DNA of 64,000 bases. Source: Cristatella mucedo. Lineage: Eukaryota; Bryozoa; Phylactolaemata; Cristatellidae. The notes beneath the pieces were generated by a model. It saw only the letters and a program-made list of their open reading frames with translations, had not been told where the DNA came from and ran no database searches. Shown here in pieces: positions 11,916 through 24,225 of this stretch (within the stretch, counting starts at the first letter, position 1; each line of letters opens with the position of its first letter). The DNA is taken from assembly GCA_009760855.2 (NCBI GenBank), contig WPIO01000002.1, positions 11,243,501 through 11,307,500 of the forward strand. The letters are read 5' to 3'. A program made the translations under genes and the position numbers.

Positions 11916-11968
11916 TATCGCCGCCCACGAACCGGAAAAGGAAATCGGGTTGCTCTAGCGACACTGCT
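11916..11968. promoter_or_regulatory. Candidate bidirectional promoter
   Basis: Only 53 bp separate the minus-strand ATG of the DIABLO-like gene and the plus-strand ATG of the CCDC169-like gene. The interval contains 'aaccggaaaaggaaatcgg' with an ETS/GABP-like CCGGAA core and no TATA box. The pair must share at least part of a promoter, unless untranslated first exons lie elsewhere. Confidence 0.45.
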
Positions 11969-12045
11969 ATGGCTGCTGAAACGAGCCCCGTCTCTGAGGA
12001 AGTTCAACGGATTCGAGCAGAACTACATCGAGAAACACAGATGAG
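11969..12045 (+). CDS. CCDC169: CCDC169-like coiled-coil protein, exon 1
   Basis: ATG at 11969 begins MAAETSPVSEEVQRIRAELH and the exon ends at a consensus donor (ATGAG|GTGAGAG) with two bases of a split codon. The acceptor at 15469 supplies the third base, giving a continuous helix (ETQM-R-EMLEKSTEEL). The whole gene has five recognisable exons (11969-12045, 15470-15552, 16812-16928, 18180-18384, 18488-18620), all agreeing in phase. It encodes a mostly coiled-coil protein of roughly 200 residues, close to the usual size of the CCDC169 family, whose molecular role is little known. The promoter region is shared with the DIABLO-like gene. Confidence 0.7.
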
Positions 12046-12532
12046 GTGAGAGTTTTTCCGGAGGTCAAGGTCTTAATTTTTAGTGACTTTTCCAGCTGCC
12101 CGTCGGCACTTCCGAGCTTTGGTAGTACTTAGGGAGAATTAGATGCACTGGCCGAAGGGCTTCTTAACCACTGCACGTAGCTGTCGGTTAGCAGTTTACA
12201 AGGTCGCTGGAAAAGCATCAATGAAACCCATGCCAAAAGATAGAAGTTTTTTGTAGTATTTATACTCGGCATTCATATTTCCCGTTGATAGTATTAGTCC
12301 ACGTTAAACTCGGTCGCTTGAGTATGCACTCCATTACTTATTACATTCGTAGATTTGAAAATCTTTAAGATCTACCGCAGAGGGTCATAGGCAAACGTAA
12401 TTTCTTTAAAAGTGGCTGCGAGATACGAAATTTTCTCGAATATCGTACTTTGCCATCGCTAGCCCACGTTTGCAGTTTTTTCTGAATAGTTGCTGAATGC
12501 TCCAGAGCTGTCCGTTCCTAAGCTTTCGCTTG

Positions 12533-12577
12533 AGCTTGTACACCATAAGCTTGTACACCATAAGCTTGTACACCATA
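12533..12577. repeat. 15-bp tandem repeat, 3 copies
   Basis: Three perfect copies of agcttgtacaccata, each with an internal HindIII-like aagctt junction. The minus-strand MVYKL repeat ORF is a by-product. Confidence 0.95.
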
Positions 12578-13189
12578 AGCGGACGGTTGTTTTGGACCCT
12601 GCGTTGCTCTTCTCTTACACTCTGCTGAGCTGACACCAGGCTGGGTGAGTTTCCTTAAACGCTCGGGTTACATGCACACACGGGTTTACGAATTTAACAA
12701 TTGTCATTCTTTTCGTTAGTTGGACCCTCCAAGCTCATTTACTATAAGAGGTTAGTTCGCTTGCAGTGGATTGAGATCGCGCCTGAAATGAAAATTCTTT
12801 GAGAGTGCTGTAATGCACGACTTAGGCTTCCTGTTGGCGACCGGCTGTTTTCAATGAAATCTGTTGAGGACAGGGTGAGCACAGCACGTTACCAGTCGAT
12901 AATAACTGCACGTAATTCTTAGAATGCAGCAAAGCTATTGATGAAGAAATAGTGTCCACACCGGTACTCGGAAACGTGGCTGTTTACAGTACATTAAAGG
13001 CATTTTGGATTGAAGCTCGTCGAATCTCGGCCTATTGAAGCTGCGAGGGTCTAGTGGTGTCACACTTCCAGAGGTTTCAGGTACGCTCTCTCAAGTTTGA
13101 TATTTGAGTCTCACTGAGAAATTCCTGGCTACAGGCTACTGGGCTGCGATTGAATGAGTATATTCCTGATGCTAATCTACTGAGAGTGC

Positions 13190-14325
13190 AATAACTTAAC
13201 ACTTGCCTATAGACGTTCTAATATTGCGGAAGACACTCAGTTGTGCCTTTGCTTTGATCCATTCCAGCCTTCGAGTACGTCGAATTCTCTTAACTCCCTC
13301 GCTGCATGTATTAATAACATCCCCACATGGATGGCAGCAAATTTTCTTAAATTAAATGATAGTAAAACTAACTTACTAGTTATGGGCAAACCAAGTGCGA
13401 TTCAGAAATTGGAAAGGCTAACGCTCAAAATCGGCTCTGCTAGCATATCTCCCGTTGAATATGCACGAAATCTAGGTGTCATGTCTCAAAGTGACCTTTC
13501 GTTAGACGACCGTATCAGCTCCACAATCAAGTCTGCCTACTTTAAGCTATATAACATTGCTAAAATTCTAGCTTGCTTACACAGGGATACCGCATCTAAA
13601 TTGGTCCATGCATTTTGACATTCTGTCTTGACTTCTGCAACTCACTGCTTGCTGGCCTACCGGCATGTGCAATCAGGCGCTTTCAGTTGGTGCAAAATCC
13701 TGCAGCTAAGCTTGTCTGTCGTGAGCTTCACAGTTTCCACACCACATCACTTCTCGCCGACCTGCACTGGCTCCCAGTCAAGCAACGGATCGACTTCAAG
13801 GTTTTGTCGCTCACTTTTTTGTCACTTCATTCTTTGACTCCAGCCTATCTCTCAGATCTACTCCCCCACCAGGCTAAGCATCGTACCACCCGCTTTTCGG
13901 AATCCAACAGTTTACCAATAGCTCGTACAAACCTCAGATCCTTTGGAGAGAGTGCATTTAGTTCGTATTGTCCCAAAGCCTGGAACTCACTCCCGACTTG
14001 CGTCACAACATCCCCTAACTTGACCGCATTTAAAAAGAACTTAAAATACACTTATTTAGGACAGCATTAAGTGTGTCCCTGTGATTCGTCCTTCATGTGC
14101 TTATGCGTGCTAACGCTGTGCATGCTGCCACTAACCACATTTACAGGCTGACACTGTGCATGTCACCCTTAACAATGTTATTAATGTTGTTTATCAAGCA
14201 TGATACCACTCACTATTCGATCATGTTTTCTTTTGCAGCAAATGTAAAACGCCTAGAAAGAGAGAGAGTTCTCTGAGGGCGCTTTATCAAATGCATTATT
14301 ATTATTATTATTATTACTGATGCAC
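13190..14325 (+). mobile_element. CR1-like LINE, 3' third with reverse transcriptase
   Basis: The best copy of the window's main LINE family. Two adjoining ORFs (13241-13618 and 13615-14070, split by one frameshift or stop) give the C-terminal half of a CR1/Rex-type reverse transcriptase: SLNSLAACINNIPTWM and NFLKLNDSKTNLLVMG, FCLDFCNSLLAGLP, LHWLPVKQRIDFKVL and CPKAWNSLP. A roughly 200-bp 3' UTR follows. It ends in the hairpin tail at 14247-14285 (aaaacgcc ... gggcgcttt) and an ATT microsatellite. The 5' part is truncated. It sits in the first intron of the CCDC169-like gene in the sense orientation. Confidence 0.85.
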
Positions 14326-15469
14326 AGTCGTATCCGCCGGGTTGGCGTGTGCCTCAATCTTTGGGTAATGAAGTCGCACCTTCATTACATACTGTATACC
14401 GAAATTAAGAAGACCACGTGATTTTGGGCTGATGCGGCTTGGGAGAGCCCCGTAGAACTGTTAACAGGAACCAATTGACCGGGACTTGCTTTGCACCGCA
14501 GGACTCGGTCCGTTGAGAGGAGCTCTAGAAAAGTGAAGACTTTAAGCTTTTGATGAAATTCCTAAAACATGCAATGTTTTATCCTTTAATCTGGATTATG
14601 CATTACGGCTGCAACGGTGTCTTCTCAGATGTGTGATTAAAAGCATATCAAACAAATTATTCGCACCCACCCACCCGCACCTACCCGCACCCGCACGCAC
14701 ACACAAATTTATGTACTAACATAGTTGCATGTGTTAATTTTTGCTTCAAGTCTACATATGCGGACATACATTTTAAGAGGAGCTGGTAGCCTTGGCTAAA
14801 GAATAACTATACTAAAACTACTATAACATGCTGTTAATACTGAGGTTACACGAAACCTAATGTCATCTCATCGCTTGAGCTGGTTTAGTAAGTGCTCGGT
14901 ACTACTGGCACGTGTGTCGCCACCATTTTTCGCTATTCTTTTCGCAGGTGTGTTTGATTCGTCCATCTAATTAGCTGCCCGGTTTCGCGAACTTAATCTG
15001 CTTAGTGCGCCGCGTGTACTTCACTAAAGCTGGCACGTCTTTGCGACTCAATATCTATCTCAGCGCTGTGAGGGAAAGGAAGAATGAGAAACAGACTACA
15101 GGACAGTGGGAATTTTAGCTGAGTGAATATTCAAGCGATTGTTTTTTTTATTCATATCCAGCTGCTGATTAAGAATCTATAGCTTCAGATTCGGCTGATC
15201 GCGCGGCTAGTTTTTTGTTTTGTCGTTTTCACACGAAGTATCACCCGCTTCCTCATCAGCTGCCTAGCAATGGCTTGTCGAGCTGGCTTTTTCCTAATTT
15301 CGAAAACTTTCTTCCGGTGTCTCAATACGCAGCTAGTTTGACAGACTTTTTCTTATCCAATCAGGTGAGGGGGGAAAGTATCGACGATAAGCGCCGATGC
15401 GTTGGCGGCGGCACGCGCGCGCATCGCGAACCTGCATCGCGCGCCGCGCCCGGCCTCTATGCGATGCAG

Positions 15470-15552
15470 GGAGATGCTCGAGAAATCGACAGAGGAGCTG
15501 GGCAGGACGGCGGAGCAGCTCGAGAAGAGGCACAAGACAATCGACGAAGAGA
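15470..15552 (+). CDS. CCDC169: CCDC169-like protein, exon 2
   Basis: Acceptor gatgcag|g and donor gaaga|GTGAGC flank an 83-bp exon. It encodes REMLEKSTEELGRTAEQLEK, a leucine-spaced coiled coil aligned with the second conserved segment of the family. It enters with one base and leaves with one base of a split codon, which fits both neighbours. Confidence 0.7.
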
Positions 15553-16332
15553 GTGAGCGAGCGCGCGCCGCCGCCGCTTCGCGTCAGCCCGAGCCCACCC
15601 CTATCGTCGTCGTCGTCGTCTTTCGGCACGCAACTCTCACCGAAAGCAGTGGACGCTGGAATATACGCGCGGCCTTCCATATACAGGATATGCAGTCGCC
15701 CCTCGTTTATCGTGGTTCATCAGCTCTAGACTCTACCGCGATAAGCGAATTTCCGCGAAGCAGCATTCTTTAGTATTAAACTGAATATTTTTGTATTTGG
15801 AGCATATAAAACCTGTTCACGACCCTCGACCTCAAATACGGATTTTAACATTATTAGAGCCCCCTGGACATAAAATAACATCTCTTTAGTCACAATTGCA
15901 CTCGTATTACCCATTATATTAGGCCAATTAAGAGATAATTCGAAATATTAAACGTTAAAAATATAATATTGTTATAAGTATTCATTAAATTGTACATTTA
16001 GAGCACAGGATAGCAGCCAATCAGTGAACAGCACGTTTTTTTGGCTTGGTTTAACCACACCCGATTTTGTTTGAAAAAATGTTCTTGCCCACTTACAAGG
16101 ACAGGCTGAGCAGTTGCACCTGGCGTTGAAGGATTTGCGGCGGTGCTCGAATACGTGCCTCGAGTCCGTATATACAGTCATTTTAATTTTCATTGTAATA
16201 CAGGGGTGTATAATTGACTCAGACGACCGAGTGCGAGCTGTATAATTTTCACTATGTCGATCAACTTTTTAATGGATATATTTAAAAAACCGCGATAGAG
16301 TGAAGCAGCGAAAGTCGAATGGCAAGGAATGA

Positions 16333-16333
16333 C

Positions 16334-16386
<53 letters not shown>

Positions 16387-16418
16387 TATATATATATTTA
16401 TATATATTAATACATATA

Positions 16419-16511
<93 letters not shown>
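16333..16511. repeat. (TA)n then (TG)n compound microsatellite
   Basis: An imperfect TA run (about 16333-16478) passes directly into TG (about 16481-16511). It is strongly prone to hairpins and slippage, and the Tyr-Ile ORFs here are artefacts. Confidence 0.97.
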
Positions 16512-16517
<6 letters not shown>

Positions 16518-16621
16518 ATACATGGCAAATATTTGCAAGTATATATATATATAAATATAAATATGCAATATATATACTGATATATAATGTATAAACAATA
16601 TATATAAATATATATTGTTTA

Positions 16622-16745
16622 TATACACACAGCGCCCTAAGAGAACTTATCCAGGCGCTTTACAGCTGGGCTCGAGCCCACGACCTCGGTGGCAAAAAGC
16701 GAGCACCTTGACCCTGGGCAAATCCTGGGCCATCCGCTGCTGGGT
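16622..16745 (-). repeat. SINE (family B) with LINE-like 3' tail
   Basis: Read on the minus strand, a tRNA-like head (ggtcaaggtgctcgcttttt, then gtcgtgggctcgagccc as B box) is followed by 'gtaaagcgcctggataagttctcttagggcgctgtg'. That tail is the same hairpin found at the 3' end of the CR1-like LINE copies. Confidence 0.65.
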
Positions 16746-16811
16746 ATCTCTGCACACCTTAGCGTCGCCGCAGACCGCGGTGCCCCGCCGCACACTGCCG
16801 GTCCCTTGCAG

Positions 16812-16928
16812 GCAATGAGTGGAAAACTCGCTACGAGATCCAAGGGGAGATCAACGAACAGTTGGCTCGGCACGCGGAGTCGATGAAGGCTCACATCGAC
16901 CGGGCCAAGCAGCAGATGTTTCTTCAGC
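16812..16928 (+). CDS. CCDC169: CCDC169-like protein, exon 3
   Basis: A 117-bp exon between ccttgcag| and cagc|GTGAGT. It encodes NEWKTRYEIQGEINEQLARH, the most diagnostic motif of the CCDC169 family (an N-E-W-K-T-R-Y-E core), and then a helix ending AKQQMFLQ. The phase is consistent with exons 2 and 4. Confidence 0.8.
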
Positions 16929-18179
16929 GTGAGTCCGCTTTTGAACGAGCCGACGCAAACGCGCCGCAGCGTCCCGCTCCTCGCGTCGGCCGCGAGCGCG
17001 CCGCCGCGAGGACGTTGCGTCGCGTATGGGCAGCTGCTGTTGGGCTTTTCGCAAATCGGCTAGCACACCGCAGCAGCTTGATCGTAAGGTTAAGGTCAGC
17101 TCGTGTAAGCTCAACAGTTCAGGATTTTGTAGACAGAGTCGACCGGGCACTCGGCGGCTTACGACGAGTACTCCGAGGTAAGGCTGTCGTGACCGCAAAA
17201 CCCTAGTTCCGGTGCCGCACAACGCATTCAATGTTCAAAGGCCTGGTGCTCGCAATACGCCAACGGTAACGGCGCGGTGCTTGATATTCTGCGCGCGACG
17301 ACAACGCTGCTAACGACAACGCCATATTAGAAAAAGCGCAACGACAGCCTGTATATTGTGGCTGATACGACAGGTGACTTTCAGCCGACTCGCTAAAAGG
17401 CTTACAGCAGCTCGCGCTCAGCACTAGGACTCACCAACCGGCAGACCGTTGCTCCAGGAGAACGACTGCGGTCAGGCCCGTGTCATATTTAATGGCCACG
17501 CCGTAAGTCGTGCAGTAATAATGATAATTATAATAATAGTAATAATTATAATACATTTGATATAGCGGCCTCAGAGAACTCAAACTCTGTCTAGATACTT
17601 CACGGTTGGTTGTGAGAAGCATGGAAGCAGCAGCTCAGGGCGGCTGGAAAGGATAGCGGCGAGCGAGCGCATCGCTTGCGGCCAAATGCAAAAAACCTCA
17701 GCAATTTCATTCCTACAGCATAATCATTGCGTTGCTCATAAGCCTCGGGTCATCGTGGCAATTTCATAAGCGGCTCGGTCCTAATTCAGCGGCACAGCTT
17801 TTAGTTCGTTGTCGAGGTTCAGCCGTCAAGCTCATAGTGCAAAATCGCGGGGCATTGCAATGTCGAGACCGCCTGCAGCGGCCGCAGCGACGGCGGCAGC
17901 TGCAGCGCCAGCAGCAGCGTAGCCGGTTTTGGGTCCGCCGGACTTGCCCAGCCACCGCCCTCTTCCGGCCGAAAACGGCGGACCCGTTTCTGGGCGCGCT
18001 AAGTAATTTGTCAGCTAGCGCGGTGACCGCTCAGGCCCGGTTCCTCGTTCCGTAATGAACGGCTACTGTCTGAGCTGTCTCTTGCTGTTCGCGACTGCTC
18101 GCACGAATCTAGCAGCCGCATTCGTCAGCGCTCCGCCATCGTTCCTGACGAACGTTGTAGCCTAGCGAACAAAGGATAG
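16929..18179 (+). other. CCDC169-like intron 3
   Basis: Inferred intron. It contains a short minus-strand LINE tail at 17512-17640 and a GC-rich CAG/CCG patch at 17860-17910. Family members are slightly longer here, so a small exon could be hidden, but I could not place one. Confidence 0.45.
17512..17640 (-). mobile_element. CR1-like LINE 3' tail
   Basis: An ATT-type run (17515-17550) followed by 'gcggcctcagagaactcaaactctgtctagatac' on the plus strand, which is the reverse complement of the LINE tail. Confidence 0.65.
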
Positions 18180-18384
18180 CAGAGCTGGAAAAAGAACGAG
18201 CAGCCCTGCAGAACCAGCTCGCCGACCTGCAGGGCAGGCTAGAGCAGGAGTCGAAAGCCTTTCACAAGGTTAACGAGGAGCGGCGGCAATACCTCGCCGA
18301 GATCAATGCTGCCAAGATGGCGGCCGAGACCTTTCAGAGAAAGCAGCAGCAGCCCGACGAGGAGTCCGCAGCCGCAAAACCCGG
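18180..18384 (+). CDS. CCDC169: CCDC169-like protein, exon 4
   Basis: A 205-bp exon, from a weak acceptor (aaaggatag|ca) to a donor at cccgg|GTACGA. It encodes ELEKERAALQNQLADLQGRL and EQESKAFHKVNEERRQYLAE, matching the conserved LEQESKA-[FY]-HK ... ERR-x-YLAE block of the family. The C-terminal part becomes Gln/Glu-rich. The 5' boundary is chosen by phase and is the least certain splice site of the gene. Confidence 0.7.
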
Positions 18385-18487
18385 GTACGAGGAGTCCGCG
18401 AGCGTAGGAGGCGAGCAGCAGCTCGCATTAACGCCCGTTCCGCCATTCCCCTGCCATCAGCTGCGCTTCACGTGCCTTTTTTTTTAG

Positions 18488-18620
18488 GAACATACCGGAT
18501 GGTCAGCGAATCATTGACCCGAAGAGGGGTCCCATAAAGAAGACTGCGGCAGTTAAAAGCCTGCCTAAACTCGACGGCGGCGGCGGCGGCAGCAGCAGTT
18601 CGCCGTCTGTGCAGGAGTAG
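18488..18620 (+). CDS. CCDC169: CCDC169-like protein, terminal exon
   Basis: A polypyrimidine acceptor (tttttttttag|g) opens an exon reading NIPDGQRIIDPKRGPIKKTA, then a Gly/Ser homopolymer tail and a TAG at 18618-18620. The lysine-rich, proline-containing end resembles the basic C-terminus of CCDC169 proteins. The split codon with exon 4 restores a glycine. Confidence 0.65.
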
Positions 18621-21010
18621 CACCACTTGTGAAGGGTGTATTCACGACTTCTTTTCCGTAATCCCACGATTTAGCTGGTTCATTCTGTTACAGCGAGCTG
18701 GTCTCGAGTTGCACGCCTACAACGACGGAAAAGCGCGTTGAGACTTTCGAGTCAATGCGACTAGCAGCGACGGTCCCGACTGGCTCTGCGTGGCGCGAGA
18801 AAGCTTCAGAAACTAGTTAGACTAAATGTGAAGCCGAGTTTTTTGGCACCAACGAGCGCTCGAGCGCCCTAGTTCCTCGCTCTCCTGCGGCGACGAAGGC
18901 AGATGGTGGAATTCGTCAGTCCCGGTCTGGGCATGCGCTGCCGGCGGAGCCATTTTGATGACTGCCCCACTTCATATATAACTAGTACCGCTTCAGCGCA
19001 GCTGACCTGATCCCGCATGCTGGCACTATTGGTTAGAGACGATTCAGTATTAACGCGAGAAGCAAAGTAGAGCTACGAATATTGTCATGAGAATGCTGAA
19101 GGGAAAGTGACTTTGATGTGTTTTTACGGCACTCACATTTTCAGCATTGCGGCACCTAGGCAACGCCTCGGGCTCCTTCCTTGGAGCAGTATTCGTGAGC
19201 TCTCACGGGATGACTCTGATGTGATTGCATCTGAACGGCTGGCAAGAGGCAGGTTTCGTCTGCCGGCTTGGTGCTGCAGCGTGTTGACGGAACCCTGAAA
19301 TGTATGAATAAGCAGCACTTCACTCTGCTTTTGGCCGAGTAAGTAAAATATGGCCAAGCGCCCTGCAAATGCAGGGGAAAACTGTACCACCGAAAGTTTA
19401 ATAAAGATCGTGATCTGCAACAGCATTAAGAGTAGCTTCGGCATCGACTGAGGGCGGAGCCTGACCTTTACGGCATCCATTTAAAATGACGTCAGAGTAC
19501 CGGTCAAGGTCGAAGCCTGCTGATGGCTCCACATATTTTTTTAAGACATCCCAGCAGAATAATATCAGGCTATTTTCTTCAAATTATCCATGTTTAATAC
19601 GAAACAGCCCGGTTCAATAAGCTTCTGACGTTGAACAGAAAGCCTCGATTGAAGGCAAATTTTCTACTTGTTTGTACATTTTAAGTTTCAGAGTATTTCG
19701 AAAGATTTTAGCATGAGAAGTGCAACGTGTCGACGATTACATTGCTCGCGTTTGATAGGTAGCAGGTTTTTCACATCGCCACTTGCACAAGGCACCGCTG
19801 TCATTTCTATCTCAAGGCAGCTGCCAGCGACAGCGAAACTCAATTCAATCACTTCAATGATATACCGCAAGTTGCGTCTGAAAAAGGAAAGAGCAGTAGC
19901 TGATTCAATGGCCTCATGTACGTATATTGCGGTAAAAAAAGCTTTAGCGGCGTACCAGCGCCCAAATCTTCTGCAGTTGAGCTCATCCTCCTGGCCGCTC
20001 CGATCTTGCTCAGCGAAATGCCAGTAACTAAAATACCATGCAATTTACAAGAGTTAGCGATAATTCTTTTGCATGCCTTTGAATTTGAAAAAAGAATACA
20101 GTACGACTAACTGAAATAATGCGCGATTTGAGGTGGCACCTAAGCCAAAACGAGCGATGGTGGACGCGGACTCGAAACCTCTCCTCATTGATTTCGCACC
20201 GTACGAGCCGCCTATTTTCTTAAAGCCAGGCAAGGTCGCGCTGAACAAGTTGTGAGCCTATTAGAAGTTCCAGCCAGACATGATCTTCATTCGATGTCCA
20301 ACGTAATATGAATATCTATGAATAGTACGTCTATCAATATCTCATTCGTCGCAGTTGCGGCATCTGCTGGCAACGATCCAGACTGAATCGTCCTCTATAC
20401 CGTAAGTGCTATACCCCCAGCAAAGCCGTTCAGTTTAACCGCATGCGCAGCTGCAGCTGGACTACTCACTTCTGGAGAGCGTCTAGGTTCATCGCCGGAC
20501 GCATCTTTTTTTAATCTTCACATTAAGGTAAGTACGTCTAATGTAGTGGCAGAATTTCCACGAAATCTCGCCGCTTAGGCTAGGCTGCGCTTGCACGAAG
20601 TCAGTGGCTGCTTGTTTATAATGCCACCTCAAACTTGCGGCAAATGCAATTTTCCAGTTGCTCTGACTTGGAACTGTTTCCTTTATATAGTCGTCTTCTT
20701 TTCGGAGAGATGGCCGCGAGAGAGTATTAGCTCACAGAAATCTCTCACTATACTTACCTTCGGTTGCAGTGCTAATGGTTCCACCTGTGTCCTACACGCC
20801 GAATGGAAAAATAAAGAAATTCGTCAGGTTTTTGTATCCATTTCCCAGAATGGAAGTGTTTCACATGGAACTACGCTAACTGCTTGGAATAAACACGTAA
20901 GCGCTTGCAGGTCATAGAATCTGTAAAGTTTGCACGTATACCATTACCTTGCTCAAAACAAATGGCTCGATGCGCATAAGCCTAGAGTGTTATATAAAAT
21001 CAACAGCCTA
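18621..21010. other. Intergenic host DNA, nothing recognised
   Basis: Region 3' of the CCDC169-like gene, probably with its 3' UTR at the start. ORFs such as 19133-19480 (minus) and 20591-20917 (plus) have no recognisable domain and no clear splice context. Confidence 0.45.
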
Positions 21011-21014
21011 TACA

Positions 21015-21390
21015 ATAATTAATAATGATACATCAGAAAGGATCCCTAAGAGAACTAAATCTCTTTCTAGGCACTAACATGAGCTTGAAAAGATGAGAGT
21101 CAACTGGTTAGCGTTGAGGAGAAAACTTATTCACGTACACACACATGAAGGACAAGTCGTGCGAATGGAGCAGTACTGCAAGAAACAGGTGTTTTTAACT
21201 TCTTTTTACAATTTTAATTCAGAGATGCAACGTCTTTGAGGTCTATGGATAGCTAAAACCCCGGAAAGCCTTACAGGTCCAAGAACTAGGCACGAAATCC
21301 CAACAAACGCTCCAGAAATAATAATGCCTGAAATTTCCCAGTGCTGGTCCAGATGGCCAGCGAACTACTTGTGACACCGTCAATCCAGAG
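21015..21390 (-). mobile_element. CR1-like LINE 3' fragment
   Basis: Minus-strand tail 'ccctaagagaactaaatctctttctaggcac' on the plus strand, continuing into LINE 3' UTR. The copy is 5' truncated. Confidence 0.6.
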
Positions 21391-21399
21391 TGTCAAATT

Positions 21400-23560
21400 A
21401 TAATATTTCTATACAATTTGTATAGCGCTCTCAAATAAATTAATCTCTTTCTAGACACTTTAGATATGCTGCAAAAAAAGCACACTTAAGTGGTTAGTGG
21501 TAGTATGCACAATGTAAACACGCATGACATGGTTAGAGGTGACCTACAAAGTGTGAACAGTTTAAGCATGGTTAGTGGTAGCATGCACAGTGTCAGCACG
21601 CAGTTGCGCACAAAGAACGATATACGAGTACCCCTTAAAGGCTGAGACAGACACGTGCGTTTTAAGCTTCTTTTATAAATTTCATGTCAGGAATTGCCGT
21701 GCCGTCAGTCGGGAGTAAGCTTTACGAACTTATGAACTAAAGGCAGGGTCTCCTAAAAGATTTTCAAGTTCATACAAAGTAAAGCTCAACGATTTGAGCT
21801 AGAAAAGCGGATGGTACGATGCCTAGTCTGACGGGGGAGTAGTTCTGATTAGTAGGCTGGAGCCGGAGAATATAGGGATCTAAAAGTGAAGGAAAGAACT
21901 TTGGAATCGATGCGTTGCTCGACTGGGAGGCAGTGCAGGTCGACGAGAATTGCTGTGATGTGGCAACTCCGACGCTCACGGCAGATGAGCCTAGCTACAG
22001 ATTTTTATACCAACTGTAAGCGCCTGATTGCACAGGCCGGTAGACCAGGACAGTGAGTTACAGAAGTCGAGGCGGAATGTCACAAATGCATGGACCAGTT
22101 TGGATGTAGTATGCCTGTCTAAGCAAGCCCAAATTTTAGCAATGCCATGTAGCTGAAAGTAGGCAGACTTGACAGTGTAGCTGAAGTGATCATCGAGTCA
22201 GTGGTCACTCTCAGGACACCTAGATCCCGTGAAGATGCAACAGTAGATATGCTATCAAAGCCGATGGTCAGCTTACAGTTTTTTAGTTATTTCCGAATCA
22301 CATTGGGTTTGGCCGTAACTGGTAGAATAATTTTGATCGCCATTCAATTTGAGAAAGTTATCTGCCATCCTCGCGTCGATGCCAGCAATGCACGCAGCAA
22401 GGGAGTTGAGAGAGAATTTGACTCGCTGGAGGAGGGCAGGGAAGGATAAAAGCAAACATACAAACGAGTGCCATTTGTATAGAAGTTATGGTGCATAGAT
22501 TGTGTGCTCGGCGATCGCATCGGCAAGAAAGGAAAGCATAGGCTGTGAAAAGAAGCCGATCGAGCACGGAGCCCTCGAGGTGCCCCAGCGGTACTTCAGC
22601 AGCGGTTTATCGGATGACTTTCATTTGTTCAAATCAATAACCTGGGGTCTCCCATTGAGACAGGACCTAAACCACTGCAGTGCAGTGCCAGCGATGCTCG
22701 CGTGAGATGAGAGGCGCTCGATAGAGAGAGAGAGAGAGACTTATTGTTAATAGTATTAAACGCTGCCGAAAGATCAAAAGATCAAGCAAAACAAGCAGAG
22801 AGACTTGACCTAAGTCTGCACTCCTGAGAAGGTCGCTGTACACCCGAAGCAGTGCTGAGTCTGTGTAGTGATTAGCTATACATCCAGAATGGAACTTACT
22901 TGCGAGGTTTGAAGTTGCAATGTCGGAGCTCAGCTGGTCTGCCAGCTCACGATCCAGTGCCTTCGATTGAAATGGTTGAAGGGAGACAGGGCGGAAGCTT
23001 CACAAGTTCTCTTGGTCTAGTGTTGCTTTCTTTATAGGTGGCCTAATAAGACCCTTTTTTGATAGGTGAAGGGACATGATCTGAGTCTATGGACATATTC
23101 ATTATGTTAGACACGCATGGAAGCAGGATAGTTGTGCATCGTAAACGTAGGACCGTGGGAATAGCGGCCTAGAGGAATAGAGGACTAGTAATCTTCTTTG
23201 ACTGGGAGATGAATTTCAGGATGAGGTCACTCATGGCCTCCTTGAATGTAGACATTGAGGTGCTGCATGGAATTGAGGGAGGGGAGTCCTGTGGGGTTAT
23301 TACTGAGGGACAGGAGTCCAGAGGGGATATTGCTACCTAAGGAAGGGTCTCTCTGGTTTTGCTTAAACTCCTGACAGAAAGCTAGAGAAGAGATCGGCTA
23401 GATAGGCCACAAGGATCGCGAGGCAAGGAACTAACCTGAAAGCGGCTGAAGAGCTGGTTGATGGTAGGCGTAAGCATTTTTGGATTGCGTATCTGTGATT
23501 CAACCATATTTTAATAGAAGCTCGAGTTGGCCTCTGATAAGATCGATTGGTATGATTTAC
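21400..23560 (-). mobile_element. CR1-like LINE, long degraded copy
   Basis: A minus-strand LINE with the tail at 21420-21460 ('gcgctctcaaataaattaatctctttctagacac'). Remnants of reverse transcriptase lie at 21770-21979 and 22273-22455 (SLNSLAACIAGIDARM, parallel to 13280-13340). Further upstream sequence parallels the LINE at 56215-57440. Many stops mark it as old. Confidence 0.75.
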
Positions 23561-24225
23561 ATTAGTTTTTCGTGTGCTTAACGATTTAAGTCAGCCCTGA
23601 TATTTTGCAACCGAGTTTCAAGGGTCAGAGGCTAATTCTCGCCATACTCCGGCCATACTCCGGCCACCATGCCGCTCGCCATGCCGCCGAGCTAGGGTAA
23701 GACGAGCGGCCGTCAGGATAAACCTCTTTGTAATAACGCATGCGCCAACAACAACAGGGGAACTAAACAAGTCTACAGGGAAGGTCCTATACATAGTACA
23801 CTATGGGGCGTAAGACGACGCAGCAAGCTCGAACAAACGTGTTAGTTGGGGTCAGTCAACTTCTGCAGTCCTGTCGTTATACCGACTCCGAATCCAACAG
23901 TACGAGCGTACGCCGTCCAAAACCCGGCTGGCTGAGTAACTGCTTGGCTAGTCCGAGTCGACAAGTACCACATTCGTAAGCTTTCACCGAAAGACGCCAA
24001 CACACGGGGGGGGGGGGGTCACGAACACGCTACACGGGGAAAGCGGAATATACAAGTCAACAACGAGCGAGCTATCCAGCTCTGCTCGGGCCTTGGGTAC
24101 TCGTTCCCTTGCGTGCGTGGCAGCATCGCCGGAGCACGCCTGCACGAATCCAGGTGCATAACTCGGCGAGACCGGGAGCCTCCAACACCACGACTTACTC
24201 GGCCAACGTCTCGTACCCAAGAGCC
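23561..24225. other. Left flank of the viral element
   Basis: Ordinary host sequence with a short poly-G run near 24006-24018. No gene is seen. The target CCCGG is at 24226-24230. Confidence 0.5.

Larger units (their letters stand above)
12046..15469 (+). other. CCDC169-like intron 1
   Basis: Inferred intron. It holds a 15-bp triple repeat (12533-12577) and a long LINE copy (13190-14325). The stretches 12060-13190 and 14330-15460 show nothing else recognisable. Confidence 0.55.

Noticed and set aside
15215-15729. Several ORFs over the CCDC169-like exon 2
   Set aside because: Overlapping frames of a GC-rich exon and its flanks. Only the spliced frame matches a family.
19133-19480. 115-residue minus ORF
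   Set aside because: A hydrophobic patch and a basic tail, but no recognisable domain or splice context.
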